Shown here piece by piece: positions 8,061 to 18,149 of a DNA stretch of 60,939 nt. Each line of letters opens with the position of its first letter. Within the stretch, counting starts at the first letter, position 1. Made by a program: the position numbers and the translations under genes. This DNA is from Jannaschia seosinensis. Its GTDB lineage: Bacteria > Pseudomonadota > Alphaproteobacteria > Rhodobacterales > Rhodobacteraceae. Below the pieces are notes generated by a model that ran no database searches, had not been told where the DNA came from, and worked only from the letters and a program-made list of their open reading frames with translations. Location of the stretch: NCBI RefSeq assembly GCF_001408515.1, contig NZ_CYPR01000173.1:1-60939 (forward strand), read 5' to 3'.

Positions 8061-9227
8061 ATGGCAAAACGTGACTACTACGAGACTCTCGGGGTCTCGA
8101 AGGGCGCCGGCGCCGACGAGATCAAGAAGGCCTACCGCCGCAAGGCGAAGGAGTTGCATCCCGACCGCAACGCCGACAATCCCAATGCCGAGGCGCAGTT
8201 CAAGGAGGCCAACGAGGCCTACGACGTTCTGAAAGACGCCGAGAAGAAGGCCGCCTACGACCGCTTCGGTCATGCCGCCTTCGAAGGTGGCATGGGCGGC
8301 GGTGGCGGCGGCGGAGCACGTCGGCCGCATCCGGGTCAGCAGGGCGACTTCGCCTCGGCCTTCTCGGACGTGTTCGAGGATCTCTTCGGCGATTTCATGG
8401 GTGGCCAGGGCGGTCGTCCCGGTGGCGGGCGCGCGCGCGCGACGCGGGGCAGCGACCTGCGCTACAACATGAACATCACGCTCGAGGAAGCCTTCTCGGG
8501 CGAGCAGAAGACGATCACCGTGCCGACGGCGGTGCAATGCGGAACCTGCGACGGCAAGGGCACCGAGGGAGCGAGCGAGCCCGCGACCTGCCCGACCTGT
8601 TCCGGCATGGGCAAGGTGCGGGCACAGCAGGGCTTCTTCACGGTCGAGCGTGCGTGCCCAACCTGTGCGGGCGCGGGCCAGATCATCAAGAATCCATGCA
8701 AGGTCTGCGGCGGTTCGGGGCGCGTCGAGAAGGAGCGTCAGCTTTCCGTCAACATCCCGGCCGGCGTCGAGACCGGAACGCGCATCCGCCTGTCCGGCGA
8801 GGGTGAGGCCGGGCTTCGCGGCGGACCGACAGGCGACCTCTACATCTTCATCGAGGTTCAGCCGCATCCGCTCTTCGAGCGCGACGGCCCGAACCTGTTC
8901 TGCTCTGTGCCGGTGACGATGTCGACCGCTGCGCTCGGTGGGGAAGTTGAAGTGCCGACGATCGACGGCGGGCGGTCCCGTGTGAAGGTGCCGGCCGGCT
9001 CGCAGACCGGACGCCAGATGCGCCTGCGCGGCAAGGGGATGCCTGCGCTTCGCGGCGGAGGAACTGGCGACATGATGATCGAACTCGCCGTCGAGACGCC
9101 GGTGAATCTCACCTCGCGCCAGAAAGACCTGCTGCGCGAATTCGAGAAGATCGAGGCCGATAACAATCCCCAGGGCGACAGCTTCTTCCGCAAGGTGAAG
9201 GGCTTCTGGGACGGCATGACGCAATGA
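8061..9227 (+). CDS. dnaJ: Chaperone protein DnaJ (Hsp40)
   Basis: A 388-aa co-chaperone that stimulates DnaK ATPase and delivers clients. Order of parts: J domain with the HPD motif ([11 protein letters not shown], about residues 32-42), a Gly/Phe-rich linker with a run of glycines near residue 78, and four CxxCxGxG zinc motifs ([32 protein letters not shown], about residues 157-220). The C-terminal substrate-binding and dimerisation domains follow. This is type I DnaJ of normal length. Its TGA overlaps the ATG of the next gene (ATGA). Confidence 0.99.
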   Translation: MAKRDYYETLGVSKGAGADEIKKAYRRKAKELHPDRNADNPNAEAQFKEANEAYDVLKDAEKKAAYDRFGHAAFEGGMGGGGGGGARRPHPGQQGDFASAFSDVFEDLFGDFMGGQGGRPGGGRARATRGSDLRYNMNITLEEAFSGEQKTITVPTAVQCGTCDGKGTEGASEPATCPTCSGMGKVRAQQGFFTVERACPTCAGAGQIIKNPCKVCGGSGRVEKERQLSVNIPAGVETGTRIRLSGEGEAGLRGGPTGDLYIFIEVQPHPLFERDGPNLFCSVPVTMSTAALGGEVEVPTIDGGRSRVKVPAGSQTGRQMRLRGKGMPALRGGGTGDMMIELAVETPVNLTSRQKDLLREFEKIEADNNPQGDSFFRKVKGFWDGMTQ

Positions 9228-10192
9228 AACGTCGCGCGGCGCTGACCCTGATCGGCGCCGCGCTGACCGCGCCGGCCATCGCGCGGGGGCAGGGCCTCGA
9301 AGACGTGCGCGACACGGCTTCCCAACTCGATCAGCTTCACGCCATCATCGTCGTCCGGGACGGTGAAGAGATCGTGGCCGAGGCGTTCCGCGGCCCCGGC
9401 CTCGACAACGTGACCAACGTCAAATCCGTGTCCAAGACGCTTTTGTCTCTCTTGGTCGGCATCGGCACGGAACGCGGCGTGATTTCCCTCGATGACCGGC
9501 TCCTGCCGCTTCTTGGGCGCGATCCTGCGGGCAATGCCCGCGACGACATTACCGTGGCGGACCTCCTGACCCTCCGCGCCGGGCTGGGCAGCACGTCCGG
9601 CGGCAATTACGGGGCTTGGGTCTCCAGCGGCAACTGGGTCGACTTCGCGCTGAGCCGCCCGTTGGAATTGGAGCCGGGCGAAGACTTCATCTACTCCACC
9701 GGGACGACGCATCTTCTGGGCGTGGCGCTGGCGCGTGCGGCGGGGGCCGATCTTCTGACGCTCGCGCGGGACTGGCTGGGCGATCCGCTCGACATCGTCT
9801 TCGCGCCATGGGTCGCGGACCCGCAGGGCAATTATCTCGGTGGCAACGACATGGGGCTCAGCCCGCGCGCGCTGTCGCGAATCGGGCGGATGTGCCTGAA
9901 TGACGGCGTGTGGAACGCGACACGGGTCGTGCCGGCCGGCTGGCTCGACCGTGCATGGACCCCGCGCGCCAAGTCGCCATGGTCGGGCGACGGATATGGC
10001 TATGGCTGGTTCCTGACGCGTCTGGCAGGGACGCGGGCGGCCTATGCGCGCGGTTATGGCGGGCAGGTTCTGGCGGTGCTGCCCGAGACGCGGACGGTCG
10101 TCACGATCACCTCGGATCCGACCCGGCCGGCCCGGTCCGGGGGATATTTCGGCGATCTGAAGCGCCTGATGGCGCAGATTGCCGCGACATGA
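9224..10192 (+). CDS. Serine hydrolase, class C beta-lactamase-related
   Basis: A 322-aa exported protein. It has a hydrophobic N-terminal signal ([20 protein letters not shown]), the nucleophile motif S68-V-S-K71 of penicillin-binding-protein-like serine hydrolases, and a Tyr motif YSTG near residue 163. The family includes class C beta-lactamases, D-aminopeptidases and esterases; the sequence does not say which substrate. It is translationally coupled to dnaJ by an ATGA overlap, which is probably incidental operon packing. The twin Arg in MKRRA is followed by a hydrophobic stretch but does not form a clear Tat motif. Confidence 0.85.
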   Translation: MKRRAALTLIGAALTAPAIARGQGLEDVRDTASQLDQLHAIIVVRDGEEIVAEAFRGPGLDNVTNVKSVSKTLLSLLVGIGTERGVISLDDRLLPLLGRDPAGNARDDITVADLLTLRAGLGSTSGGNYGAWVSSGNWVDFALSRPLELEPGEDFIYSTGTTHLLGVALARAAGADLLTLARDWLGDPLDIVFAPWVADPQGNYLGGNDMGLSPRALSRIGRMCLNDGVWNATRVVPAGWLDRAWTPRAKSPWSGDGYGYGWFLTRLAGTRAAYARGYGGQVLAVLPETRTVVTITSDPTRPARSGGYFGDLKRLMAQIAAT

Positions 10193-10313
10193 GCGCATCC
10201 TCGGCGGGGCAGTAAGCGACTGAATTTCCTGCGCCGCGCGAATCCGGTCGATCCCGGTGGCGCCCTTGCCCACGCAACGATAGAAGGACCCCGCCGAGCA
10301 GCGGGAGCCGTCC

Positions 10314-12917
10314 ATGTCCGTCACGCCGATGATGGCCCAGTACCTCGAGATCAAGGCCGAGGCGCGCGATGCGCTGCTGTTCTACCGGATGGGCGATTTC
10401 TACGAGTTGTTCTTCGATGACGCGGCCGAGGCGGCGGCGGCGCTCGACATCGCGCTGACCAAGCGGGGGCAACATGAGGGACGCGATATCGCCATGTGCG
10501 GCGTCCCCGTCCACTCCGCCGAAAGCTACCTCATGACGCTGATCCGAAAGGGCTTTCGGGTCGCCGTGGCGGAACAACTCGAACCCCCCGAAGAGGCCAA
10601 GAAGCGCGGGTCCAAGGCGGTCGTCGCGCGCGGGATCGTCCGGCTCGTCACGCCCGGAACGCTGACCGAGGATACGCTGCTCGAGGCCCGCGCCCACAAT
10701 TACCTCGCCGCCTGGGCGGAGGTGCGCGGCGAGGGCGCCTTGGCTTGGGTCGACATTTCCACCGGCGCCTTTCACGTCGCCGCCTGCCCGCAGGTGCGGC
10801 TGGGGCCCGACCTCGCGCGGCTGGGCGTGCGGGAGATCGTGCTGGCCGAAGGCGAGACCGAGGCCCCCGCCGCCATCGCCGCCGAGCAGGGTGCCGCCGT
10901 CACGCCCTTGGGCCGCAGCGCGTTCGACTCCGCCTCCGCCGCGACGCGATTGAAGGCACTGTTCGGTGTCGGGTCGCTCGACGCGTTCGGCGCCTTCGGC
11001 CGGGCGGAACTGGGCGCCATGGGGGCGCTGGTCGAATATGTGGAGCTGACGCAGCGCGGCAAGCTTCCCCTGCTGCGTCCGCCGCGGATGGAGGCGGCGG
11101 GCACGCTCATGGCCATCGACGGCGCGACACGTCGCAATCTGGAACTGACGGTGGGCGCCGTCGGGGGGCGGAAAGGGTCGCTCCTCTGGGCGATCGATCG
11201 GACGGTGACGGCCGGCGGCGGACGGCTCCTGGAGCGGCGCATTTCGGCCCCCTCGACCGATGTGGACGTGATCCGTGGCCGGCTCGATGCCGTGGATTGG
11301 GCCGTGACTGACGAGGCGTCGGCGGGTGAGCTTCGCGATGTCCTGCGACGCGTGCCGGACATGGACCGCGCCCTGTCGCGCCTTTCGCTCGACCGTGGGG
11401 GGCCGCGCGACCTCGCGGCGATCCGGGGCGGCCTGAAGGCGGCGGAGACCCTGTTCGCACGCCTTGCGCAAACCGACCTGCCGCTCGACCTCGGCGATTT
11501 GACCGGGCAGGAAGCGCTGCGCGAGACGCTCGAAGCCGCGCTTGCCGCCGAACCGCCCATGCATCTGCGCGATGGCGGCGCGATCGCGCCCGGCTTCGAC
11601 GCGGAACTCGACGAGGTCCGCACCCTGCGCGACGAGGGACGCGGCGTGATTGCGGCGCTGCAGGGTCGGTACGCCGAGGCGACCGGCATCGCCTCCCTCA
11701 AGGTCAAGCACAACAACGTGCTGGGCTATTTCATTGAGACGACTGCCATCCATGCCGACCGGATGCGCGCGAACGACACGTTCATCCACCGGCAGACCAC
11801 CGCGAACCAGGTCCGCTTCACCACCGTGGAATTGTCGGATCTGGAGACCCGCATCCTCAATGCCGGCGCGCGTGCGCAGGATATCGAGGCCCGGCTTTTC
11901 GCCGCCCTGCGCAAGCAGGTGATCGACGCGGCCCCCGCGATCTTTGCCGCCGCGCGGGTACTTGCGGAACTCGACGTGACGGCGTCGCTGGCGGATCTCG
12001 CCCGCGGGGAAGATTGGTGCCGCCCAAATGTCGACCGCTCCCGCGCCTTTGCCGTCGCCGCCGGCCGCCATCCGGTCGTGGAGCGTGCGCTGAAATCCGA
12101 TGGCGTGCCCTTCGTGGCCAACGACACGGAGTTGACCGCCGAGGACGGCGCGGCGATCCGGCTTCTGACCGGCCCGAACATGGCGGGCAAATCGACATGG
12201 CTGCGCCAGAATGCGCTGATCGCGGTGCTGGCGCAGATGGGCAGCTACGTTCCCGCCGATTCCGCCCATATCGGCGTCGTCAGCCAGCTCTTCAGCCGGG
12301 TCGGCGCATCCGACGATCTGGCGCGCGGTCGGTCGACCTTCATGGTGGAAATGGTCGAGACCGCCGCGATCCTGAATCAGGCCGACGACCGCGCGCTCGT
12401 CATCCTCGACGAGATCGGTCGCGGCACGGCGACCTATGACGGCCTTTCAATCGCTTGGGCGACCTTGGAGCATCTGCACGACGTCAACCGCTGCCGCGCG
12501 CTATTCGCGACGCATTACCACGAGATGACCGCGCTCGCCGCCAAGCTCGACGGGGCCGAGAACGCGACCGTCGCGGTGCGCGAATGGGAGGGCGACGTGA
12601 TCTTCCTGCACGAGGTCCGCGCCGGCGCCGCCGATCGCTCCTACGGTGTGCAGGTGGCAAAGCTGGCCGGGCTGCCGGACGCGGTCGTGGCCCGGGCCCG
12701 CGCCGTGCTGGAGGCGCTTGAGGAGGGCGAGCGGTCCGGCGGCGCGAAACCCAAGGCGATCATCGACGACCTGCCGCTTTTCGCCACGACACCGGCCCCC
12801 GCGCCGAAACCCGTCAAGGACAACGCCGTCGAGGCGCGGCTGCGCGATGTCCTTCCCGACACGCTCAGCCCGCGCGAGGCGCTCGATCTGGTTTACGAAT
12901 TGAAGCGGCTCGTGTGA
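10314..12917 (+). CDS. mutS: DNA mismatch repair protein MutS
   Basis: An 867-aa mismatch recognition ATPase. The N-terminal mismatch-binding domain has the Phe-x-Glu motif (GDFYELFF, about residues 27-34) and starts with the typical TPMMAQYLEIK. Connector, lever and clamp regions follow. The ABC-type ATPase domain has Walker A GPNMAGKST at about residues 620-628, Walker B VILDEIGRGT and the ATHYHEM segment. The extreme C-terminus (LSPREALDLVYELKRLV) is the tetramerisation-type tail. Length is normal. It is preceded by a 121-bp gap after the serine hydrolase gene. mutL is not in the window. Confidence 0.98.
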   Translation: MSVTPMMAQYLEIKAEARDALLFYRMGDFYELFFDDAAEAAAALDIALTKRGQHEGRDIAMCGVPVHSAESYLMTLIRKGFRVAVAEQLEPPEEAKKRGSKAVVARGIVRLVTPGTLTEDTLLEARAHNYLAAWAEVRGEGALAWVDISTGAFHVAACPQVRLGPDLARLGVREIVLAEGETEAPAAIAAEQGAAVTPLGRSAFDSASAATRLKALFGVGSLDAFGAFGRAELGAMGALVEYVELTQRGKLPLLRPPRMEAAGTLMAIDGATRRNLELTVGAVGGRKGSLLWAIDRTVTAGGGRLLERRISAPSTDVDVIRGRLDAVDWAVTDEASAGELRDVLRRVPDMDRALSRLSLDRGGPRDLAAIRGGLKAAETLFARLAQTDLPLDLGDLTGQEALRETLEAALAAEPPMHLRDGGAIAPGFDAELDEVRTLRDEGRGVIAALQGRYAEATGIASLKVKHNNVLGYFIETTAIHADRMRANDTFIHRQTTANQVRFTTVELSDLETRILNAGARAQDIEARLFAALRKQVIDAAPAIFAAARVLAELDVTASLADLARGEDWCRPNVDRSRAFAVAAGRHPVVERALKSDGVPFVANDTELTAEDGAAIRLLTGPNMAGKSTWLRQNALIAVLAQMGSYVPADSAHIGVVSQLFSRVGASDDLARGRSTFMVEMVETAAILNQADDRALVILDEIGRGTATYDGLSIAWATLEHLHDVNRCRALFATHYHEMTALAAKLDGAENATVAVREWEGDVIFLHEVRAGAADRSYGVQVAKLAGLPDAVVARARAVLEALEEGERSGGAKPKAIIDDLPLFATTPAPAPKPVKDNAVEARLRDVLPDTLSPREALDLVYELKRLV

Positions 12918-13209
12918 GTGCTCCTGCCTTCTCGAACCGTGCCGAAGGCGGGAGCCGTTCCACGCGCCGGGGTCCCAAAGTCATCCCGCCACATCGCATG
13001 CTGCCGGCTCTGCGTCGGCGGCATGTCTTCCCTCGGCTCTAAGCCGGCGGTGTCGGTCGATATCCAGAAGGGCCGGAAAGCGCCCCGCCTGCCATGAGGC
13101 CCACGTCCTGCTGCGCCTGGCTCGACAGGACCGGCCCAAGCAACATCCGGCTGTTCCCCGACCGGCGCGCCTGACAAAGATTTTCCGACACTCGACGAAG
13201 GAGCATGCG
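12918..13209. other. Intergenic gap between mutS and the FAH-family gene
   Basis: No convincing gene, RNA or terminator was seen in this 292-bp stretch. It is GC-rich and ends with a purine-rich ribosome-binding site (GAAGGAG) before the ATG at 13210. Confidence 0.5.
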
Positions 13210-13905
13210 ATGAACTACGTCCTGCCGCCGCCCGAACAGGCCGCGATTGCCGTCAGGGGCACCGATGACCTGTTTCCCGTCCGGCGCATCTTCTGCGTGG
13301 GGCGCAACTATGCCGCCCATGCCCGCGAAATGGGCCGCGACCCGGACCGGGAGCCCCCGTTCTTCTTCACCAAGCCCGCCGATGCCGCCGTTCCCGCCGT
13401 CGGCGCGATCCCCTATCCGCCCGAGACGGAGAACCTTCATTACGAGGCGGAACTGGTCGTTGCCATCGGCACCGGCGGCCGGGACATTCCGCCCGAGCGC
13501 GTTGCCGATCACATCTGGGGTGCGACCATCGGGTTGGACATGACGCGCCGCGATCTGCAACTCGCCGCGCGCGACCTGGGGCGGCCGTGGGATTGGGGCA
13601 AGGCCTTCGACAATTCCGCCCCGCTCGCCCCTCTCGTCCCGCTGGCAGAGGTGCCGAGCCTGACCGAAGGCCGAATCTGGCTCAAGGTGAACGGCGAATT
13701 GCGACAGGATGCCGACCTTGCCGACCTGATCTGGCCGGTGGCCGAACATATCTCGATCCTGTCACGGTCGATGGCCATCGCGCCAGGCGACCTGGTGATG
13801 ACCGGGACGCCTGCGGGCGTGGGCGCGGTAGTGCCGGGCGACGTCATCGCGGCGGGCATCGACGGGTTGGCCGAGATGGAGGTCACGATCGGTCCGCAGG
13901 CCTGA
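13210..13905 (+). CDS. Fumarylacetoacetate hydrolase-family protein
   Basis: A 231-aa single-domain FAH-fold protein. It has the metal-binding segment LHYEAELVVAIG (ExE pattern, about residues 80-91), a later Asp in GLDMTRRDLQ and the family C-terminal motif MTGTPAGVG. Members cleave C-C bonds in acyl-pyruvates or decarboxylate oxaloacetate. The short form resembles fumarylpyruvate hydrolase or acylpyruvase. The exact substrate cannot be read from the sequence, and no aromatic-degradation genes are adjacent. It is convergent with the metallopeptidase gene, 10 bp apart. Confidence 0.88.
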   Translation: MNYVLPPPEQAAIAVRGTDDLFPVRRIFCVGRNYAAHAREMGRDPDREPPFFFTKPADAAVPAVGAIPYPPETENLHYEAELVVAIGTGGRDIPPERVADHIWGATIGLDMTRRDLQLAARDLGRPWDWGKAFDNSAPLAPLVPLAEVPSLTEGRIWLKVNGELRQDADLADLIWPVAEHISILSRSMAIAPGDLVMTGTPAGVGAVVPGDVIAAGIDGLAEMEVTIGPQA

Positions 13906-13915
13906 ACGCCGGGGA

Positions 13916-14656
13916 TCAGCCCTCGGCCACAACCGGCTGCGTCCTTGCCATGCGGCACAGGTCGCAGACCCGGACCGCTTCGGTAATCCCCATCAGCGCG
14001 AGGTCCCGGAACGACGGCAGCGCGTAATCATCGGCTTGCCCGTAATCCACCTCGTAGCCGAGATCCGCGAAGGACGCGATCGACAGGGCCGAGAGGGGAC
14101 GGTGATCGCCCGACAGGAACCCTGTCAGAAGCTCGTCCCCGAAGACAAGCTCCCGCCAATGTCCCTCCCGGGTGCCCGCCCCGCCGGTATTGGCGATCGG
14201 CACATGCGCGCCGCCCTCGGGGTCGAGCCGCGCATATTCCCGCGCCGCGTTCATGCCGGTGAAGCGTGGATCGATGCTGCCGGACCCGGCCACCAGACCC
14301 TGCCGCGACCAGAGTGTGCCGAATCCCAGAACATGCGCCATCTCGTGCAGGATCACGTCGCGCAGCCGCCCGCCCGCATCCAGCGCATCCGCATCGGCCG
14401 TGTCGAAGGCCATGATGCCCGCGGCCGGAAGCTCCGTCCCGGGGCGCAGCACTGTCGGCCCCGCCTGGCCCAGAACGCCCTGTGGCCCGTCAATTGGTGC
14501 GATGGAGACGTCGATCACCAACCCCGGCAGTGTCCGGCCCTGATGGTCCACGGGCGGCAGGTCGGTATCGAGAACATCGTCCCACAGCCGCGCGGCGTCC
14601 TCGAACAGCGCGCGGCGCGCGGGGGGCAGATCGGCGAGATAGTGCAGCGTGATCAT
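13916..14656 (-). CDS. Leishmanolysin-like zinc metallopeptidase
   Basis: A 246-aa protein with the zincin motif H104-E-M-A-H108 followed by VLGFG, the HExxHxxGF pattern of leishmanolysin (M8)-like and related metzincin peptidases. There is no obvious signal peptide in the start used, so it may be cytoplasmic or exported by a C-terminal signal as in some secreted repeat proteins. A CxxC pair (VCDLCRMA) lies close to the C-terminus. It is a stand-alone gene, convergent with the FAH-family gene. The substrate is unknown. Confidence 0.75.
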   Translation of the reverse strand: MITLHYLADLPPARRALFEDAARLWDDVLDTDLPPVDHQGRTLPGLVIDVSIAPIDGPQGVLGQAGPTVLRPGTELPAAGIMAFDTADADALDAGGRLRDVILHEMAHVLGFGTLWSRQGLVAGSGSIDPRFTGMNAAREYARLDPEGGAHVPIANTGGAGTREGHWRELVFGDELLTGFLSGDHRPLSALSIASFADLGYEVDYGQADDYALPSFRDLALMGITEAVRVCDLCRMARTQPVVAEG

Positions 14657-14796
14657 CGGCGCGTTCCTCCTGTGCCTACGATCAGACAGGCCTGAGGCGC
14701 CGTTGGAAAGAGGTGTCGTGCCGGAGGGACGACAATCGGCGCGGTGCGCGCCGACGAAATTGCGACGCGCACCGACCGAAGGAATCGCTTGCAGGT

Positions 14797-14821
14797 GAGG
14801 GGGCGGGCACGCCGCCCCCTC
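14797..14821 (-). terminator. Hairpin downstream of typA, probable terminator
   Basis: A perfect 10-bp stem with arms GAGGGGGCGG and CCGCCCCCTC and a five-base loop, 14 bp beyond the typA stop. There is no clear U-run on the typA strand, so termination is likely but not certain. Confidence 0.5.
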
Positions 14822-14835
14822 AGGGACGGGCGATC

Positions 14836-16656
14836 TCAGCCCGCCGCGCGCGCCTGTCTTTTCCGCTCGTGCGGGTCGAGGAACCGCTTGCGCAGGCGGA
14901 TGGAGTTCGGCGTCACCTCGACCAGTTCGTCGCTGTCGATATAGGCGATGGCCTGCTCCAGCGACATCTTCACCGGCGTCGTCAGGCGCACCGCCTCATC
15001 CGTTCCCGAAGCGCGGACGTTGGTCAGCTGCTTGCCCTTGAGCGGGTTGATCTCCAGGTCGTTCTCCCGGGAATGCTCGCCCAGAATCATCCCCTGATAG
15101 ACCTGCTCCTGCGCGCCGATGAAGAACTTGCCGCGATCCTCCAGCTTCCACAGGGCGTAGGCCACCGACACGCCGTCCTCCATGGAGATCAGGACACCGG
15201 CCCGGCGCCCGGGGATCGGTCCCTTGTAGGGCGCCCATTCGTGGAACACGCGGTTCATCACGCCGGTGCCGCGCGTGTCGGTCAGGAATTCGCCGTGGTA
15301 ACCGATCAGGCCGCGCGACGGGACATGCGCGATGATCCGGGTCTTGCCGGCGCCGGCGGGCTTCATCTCCACGAGATCGCCCTTGCGCGCACCGGTGATC
15401 TTCTCGATCACCGCGCCGGAATATTCGTCATCCACGTCGATGGTGACTTCCTCGACGGGTTCCAGCCGCTGGCCGCCCTCCTCAAGGAACAGGACCTGCG
15501 GCCGCGAGATCGAGAGCTCGAACCCTTCGCGGCGCATGTTCTCGATCAGAACGCCCATCTGCAATTCGCCCCGGCCCGCGACCTCGAAGGCCTCGCCGCC
15601 CGGCGTGTCGGTGACCTTGATGGCCACGTTCGTCTCGGCTTCCTTCATCAGCCGCTCGCGGATCACACGGGACTGCACCTTCTTGCCGTCGCGGCCGGCG
15701 AGCGGGCTGTCGTTGATGCCGAAGGTCACGGTGATGGTCGGCGGGTCGATCGGCTGCGCGGGCAGGGGCACGTCGATCGACGTGTCGGCCAGCGTGTCGG
15801 CGACGGTTGCCTTGGACATGCCCGCGATGGTGACGATGTCGCCCGCCTCGGCCACGTCGATCGGCTGCTGGCCCAGACCCCGGAAGGCGAGGATCTTGGT
15901 GGCGCGGAACTGCTCGATGCGGTCGCCTTCGCGCGACAGCGCATGGATCGTCTGCCCGGCGCGAAGCGTGCCGGATTCGACGCGACCCGTCAGGATGCGG
16001 CCGATGAACGGATCGGCGCCGAGCGTCGTTGCCAGCATCCGGAACGGCTTGTCGCGGTCGGCGATCTGCCGCGGGGCGGGAACATGCTCCACGATCAGGT
16101 CGAACAGCGCGTCGAGATTCTCGCGCGGCCCGTCCAGTTCCGCATCGGCCCAGCCGCTGCGCCCGCTCGCATACATGGTCGGGAAGTCGAGCTGGTCGTC
16201 ATCGGCGCCCAGATTGGCGAACAGGTCGAACACCTCGTCGAGCGCGCGGTCGGGTTCCGCGTCCGGCTTGTCCACCTTGTTGAGCACGACGATCGGCCGC
16301 AGGCCCAGCGCCAGCGCCTTCGAGGTGACGAACTTGGTCTGCGGCATCGGCCCCTCGGCCGCATCCACGAGCAGCACGACGCCGTCCACCATCGACAGGA
16401 TCCGCTCCACCTCGCCGCCGAAATCGGCGTGGCCGGGCGTGTCGACGATGTTGACGCGCGTGCCTTTCCATTCGACCGCGGTGCATTTGGCGAGGATGGT
16501 AATCCCGCGCTCGCGCTCCAGGTCGTTGGAGTCCATGGCGCGCTCGTTGACGGCCTGGTTTTCCCGGAACGCGCCGGATTGCTTGAGAAGCTCATCGACC
16601 AGCGTCGTCTTGCCGTGGTCGACATGCGCGATAATCGCGATGTTGCGAAGGTCCAT
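14836..16656 (-). CDS. typA: Ribosome-associated GTPase TypA/BipA
   Basis: A 606-aa translational GTPase of the EF-G-like family that acts in ribosome assembly and stress adaptation. GTPase motifs are visible: G1 HVDHGKTT (residues 11-18), G2 in the RERGITI segment, G3 DTPGH and G4 [10 protein letters not shown]. The EF-G-like domains V and the TypA-specific C-terminus ([19 protein letters not shown], then [14 protein letters not shown]) follow. Length matches the family. It is transcribed divergently from the di-heme peroxidase gene at 16817, with 160 bp between them. Confidence 0.98.
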   Translation of the reverse strand: MDLRNIAIIAHVDHGKTTLVDELLKQSGAFRENQAVNERAMDSNDLERERGITILAKCTAVEWKGTRVNIVDTPGHADFGGEVERILSMVDGVVLLVDAAEGPMPQTKFVTSKALALGLRPIVVLNKVDKPDAEPDRALDEVFDLFANLGADDDQLDFPTMYASGRSGWADAELDGPRENLDALFDLIVEHVPAPRQIADRDKPFRMLATTLGADPFIGRILTGRVESGTLRAGQTIHALSREGDRIEQFRATKILAFRGLGQQPIDVAEAGDIVTIAGMSKATVADTLADTSIDVPLPAQPIDPPTITVTFGINDSPLAGRDGKKVQSRVIRERLMKEAETNVAIKVTDTPGGEAFEVAGRGELQMGVLIENMRREGFELSISRPQVLFLEEGGQRLEPVEEVTIDVDDEYSGAVIEKITGARKGDLVEMKPAGAGKTRIIAHVPSRGLIGYHGEFLTDTRGTGVMNRVFHEWAPYKGPIPGRRAGVLISMEDGVSVAYALWKLEDRGKFFIGAQEQVYQGMILGEHSRENDLEINPLKGKQLTNVRASGTDEAVRLTTPVKMSLEQAIAYIDSDELVEVTPNSIRLRKRFLDPHERKRQARAAG

Positions 16657-16816
16657 TGGAATGCCTCAGATGTCGGGTTGCGCGCGCGATACTATGCTGC
16701 GGCGCGGAAAGCCAGAGCGACGGTCGATCCGCGGCGGCACAATGTTGCCTGCCCGCCGCCGCCCGCGGCCCGCGGGGGCCTTTCCCTCGCCCGGCGCACG
16801 TGCATCATGCCGTCCC

Positions 16817-18106
16817 ATGATCCGCACGCTCGCCCTCTGCCTGTTCGCCCTGCCCGCCGCCGCGATGGATTTCCCGGCCCCCGTCACCGACGACCTCTAC
16901 CGCACGACGAACCCGGCGCAGGTCGCGATGGGGCGGCTCCTGTTCTGGGATCCGATCCTGTCGGGCAACCGCAACATCTCCTGCGGGACGTGCCATCACC
17001 CGCGGTTCGGCACCGGCGACGGGCTGTCGCTGGGGATGGGCGAGGGGGGCACCGGCCTCGGACCCGACCGCGTCGCCGATCCGCGCAATTCGCCCGAGCG
17101 CCGGGTCCCGCGCAACGCGCCGGGTCTGTGGAATCTCGGCGCGCACGAATTCGCCGTCCTGTTCCACGATGGCCGGATCGAGACGACGCCCGAGGGCCTG
17201 CGCACCCCGATGGGCCCCGAGATGACCGCGGGCTTCGACACGCTGCTTTCGGCCCAGACCATGTTTCCCGTCCTGTCTGCCGACGAGATGGCAGGCCATT
17301 ATTCCGAGAACGAGGTTTCGCAAGCCGTCCGTCAGGGCCGCATCACCGGCGAGGGCGGCGCCTGGGACCTGCTCGCCGCGCGCATCCGGGCGATCCCCGA
17401 ATATACCGAAATGTGGCGCGCCGCCTTCCCTCGGGACGACAGGCTCGACTTCACCGACATCTCCGACGCAATTGCCGCCTTCGTGGAGCATGAATGGCGC
17501 TCCGACACCTCGCCCTTCGATGCGTGGCTCCGCGGGACGGGCGATCTGCCGTCGAAGGCGCTGGCGGGGATCGAGCTGTTCTATGGCTCCGCCGGCTGCG
17601 CCACCTGTCATTCCGGGCCGTTCCAGACCGATCACGGCTTCCACGCGACGGGTGCGCCGCAACTCGGCCCCGGCAAGGCGGAAAGGTTCGAGACGCACGC
17701 CCGCGACGACGGCCGGATGCGCGTGACCGGCGATCCCGCCGACCGCTTCGCCTTTCGCACGCCATCCCTGCGCAACGTGACCGAAACAGGTCCTTGGGGC
17801 CATGCGGGCGGCCATTCCGACCTGCGCGCCTTCTTGCGCGACCATGCCGCACCGCGCGCCGCCGCCATCCGTCCCTCGCGCGATGCCATTCTACCGGCAA
17901 TGGAGGCCGAGGATTGGCGCATCTTGGACGATCCCGCCGAGACGGCCGCCATTGCGGCCGCCATCAAGGGCCCGGACCGTGTCCTGACTGAAGACGAGGT
18001 GACGTCGCTCATGGCCTTCCTCGAAGCCCTCCGCGATCCCGCCGCTTTGGCCGGCCGCCTCGGCTCCCCCGAGACCGTGCCGTCGGGATTGCCGGTCGAT
18101 CGCTAG
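16817..18106 (+). CDS. Di-heme cytochrome c peroxidase / MauG family protein
   Basis: A 429-aa exported protein. It has a signal peptide ([17 protein letters not shown]) and two c-type heme sites: C56-x-x-C59-H60 (CGTCHH) and C261-x-x-C264-H265 (CATCH). This is the arrangement of bacterial cytochrome c peroxidases and MauG-like enzymes. These sit in the periplasm and reduce hydrogen peroxide or oxidise protein or cofactor substrates. It is convergent with the FG-GAP protein gene, a pairing worth noting because both products are exported. The start at 16817 was chosen because it gives a clean signal peptide. Confidence 0.9.
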   Translation: MIRTLALCLFALPAAAMDFPAPVTDDLYRTTNPAQVAMGRLLFWDPILSGNRNISCGTCHHPRFGTGDGLSLGMGEGGTGLGPDRVADPRNSPERRVPRNAPGLWNLGAHEFAVLFHDGRIETTPEGLRTPMGPEMTAGFDTLLSAQTMFPVLSADEMAGHYSENEVSQAVRQGRITGEGGAWDLLAARIRAIPEYTEMWRAAFPRDDRLDFTDISDAIAAFVEHEWRSDTSPFDAWLRGTGDLPSKALAGIELFYGSAGCATCHSGPFQTDHGFHATGAPQLGPGKAERFETHARDDGRMRVTGDPADRFAFRTPSLRNVTETGPWGHAGGHSDLRAFLRDHAAPRAAAIRPSRDAILPAMEAEDWRILDDPAETAAIAAAIKGPDRVLTEDEVTSLMAFLEALRDPAALAGRLGSPETVPSGLPVDR

Positions 18107-18149
18107 GCGGCCCGGCCCGGAACATGCGGGGCCGGCGCCCGCCAAGTGC

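Noticed and set aside
10107-12269. A 720-codon minus-strand frame
   Set aside because: Antisense of mutS, with no recognisable domain of its own.
14713-17493. A 926-codon open frame on the plus strand
   Set aside because: It is the antisense shadow of typA; the GTPase motifs of TypA on the minus strand are unmistakable.
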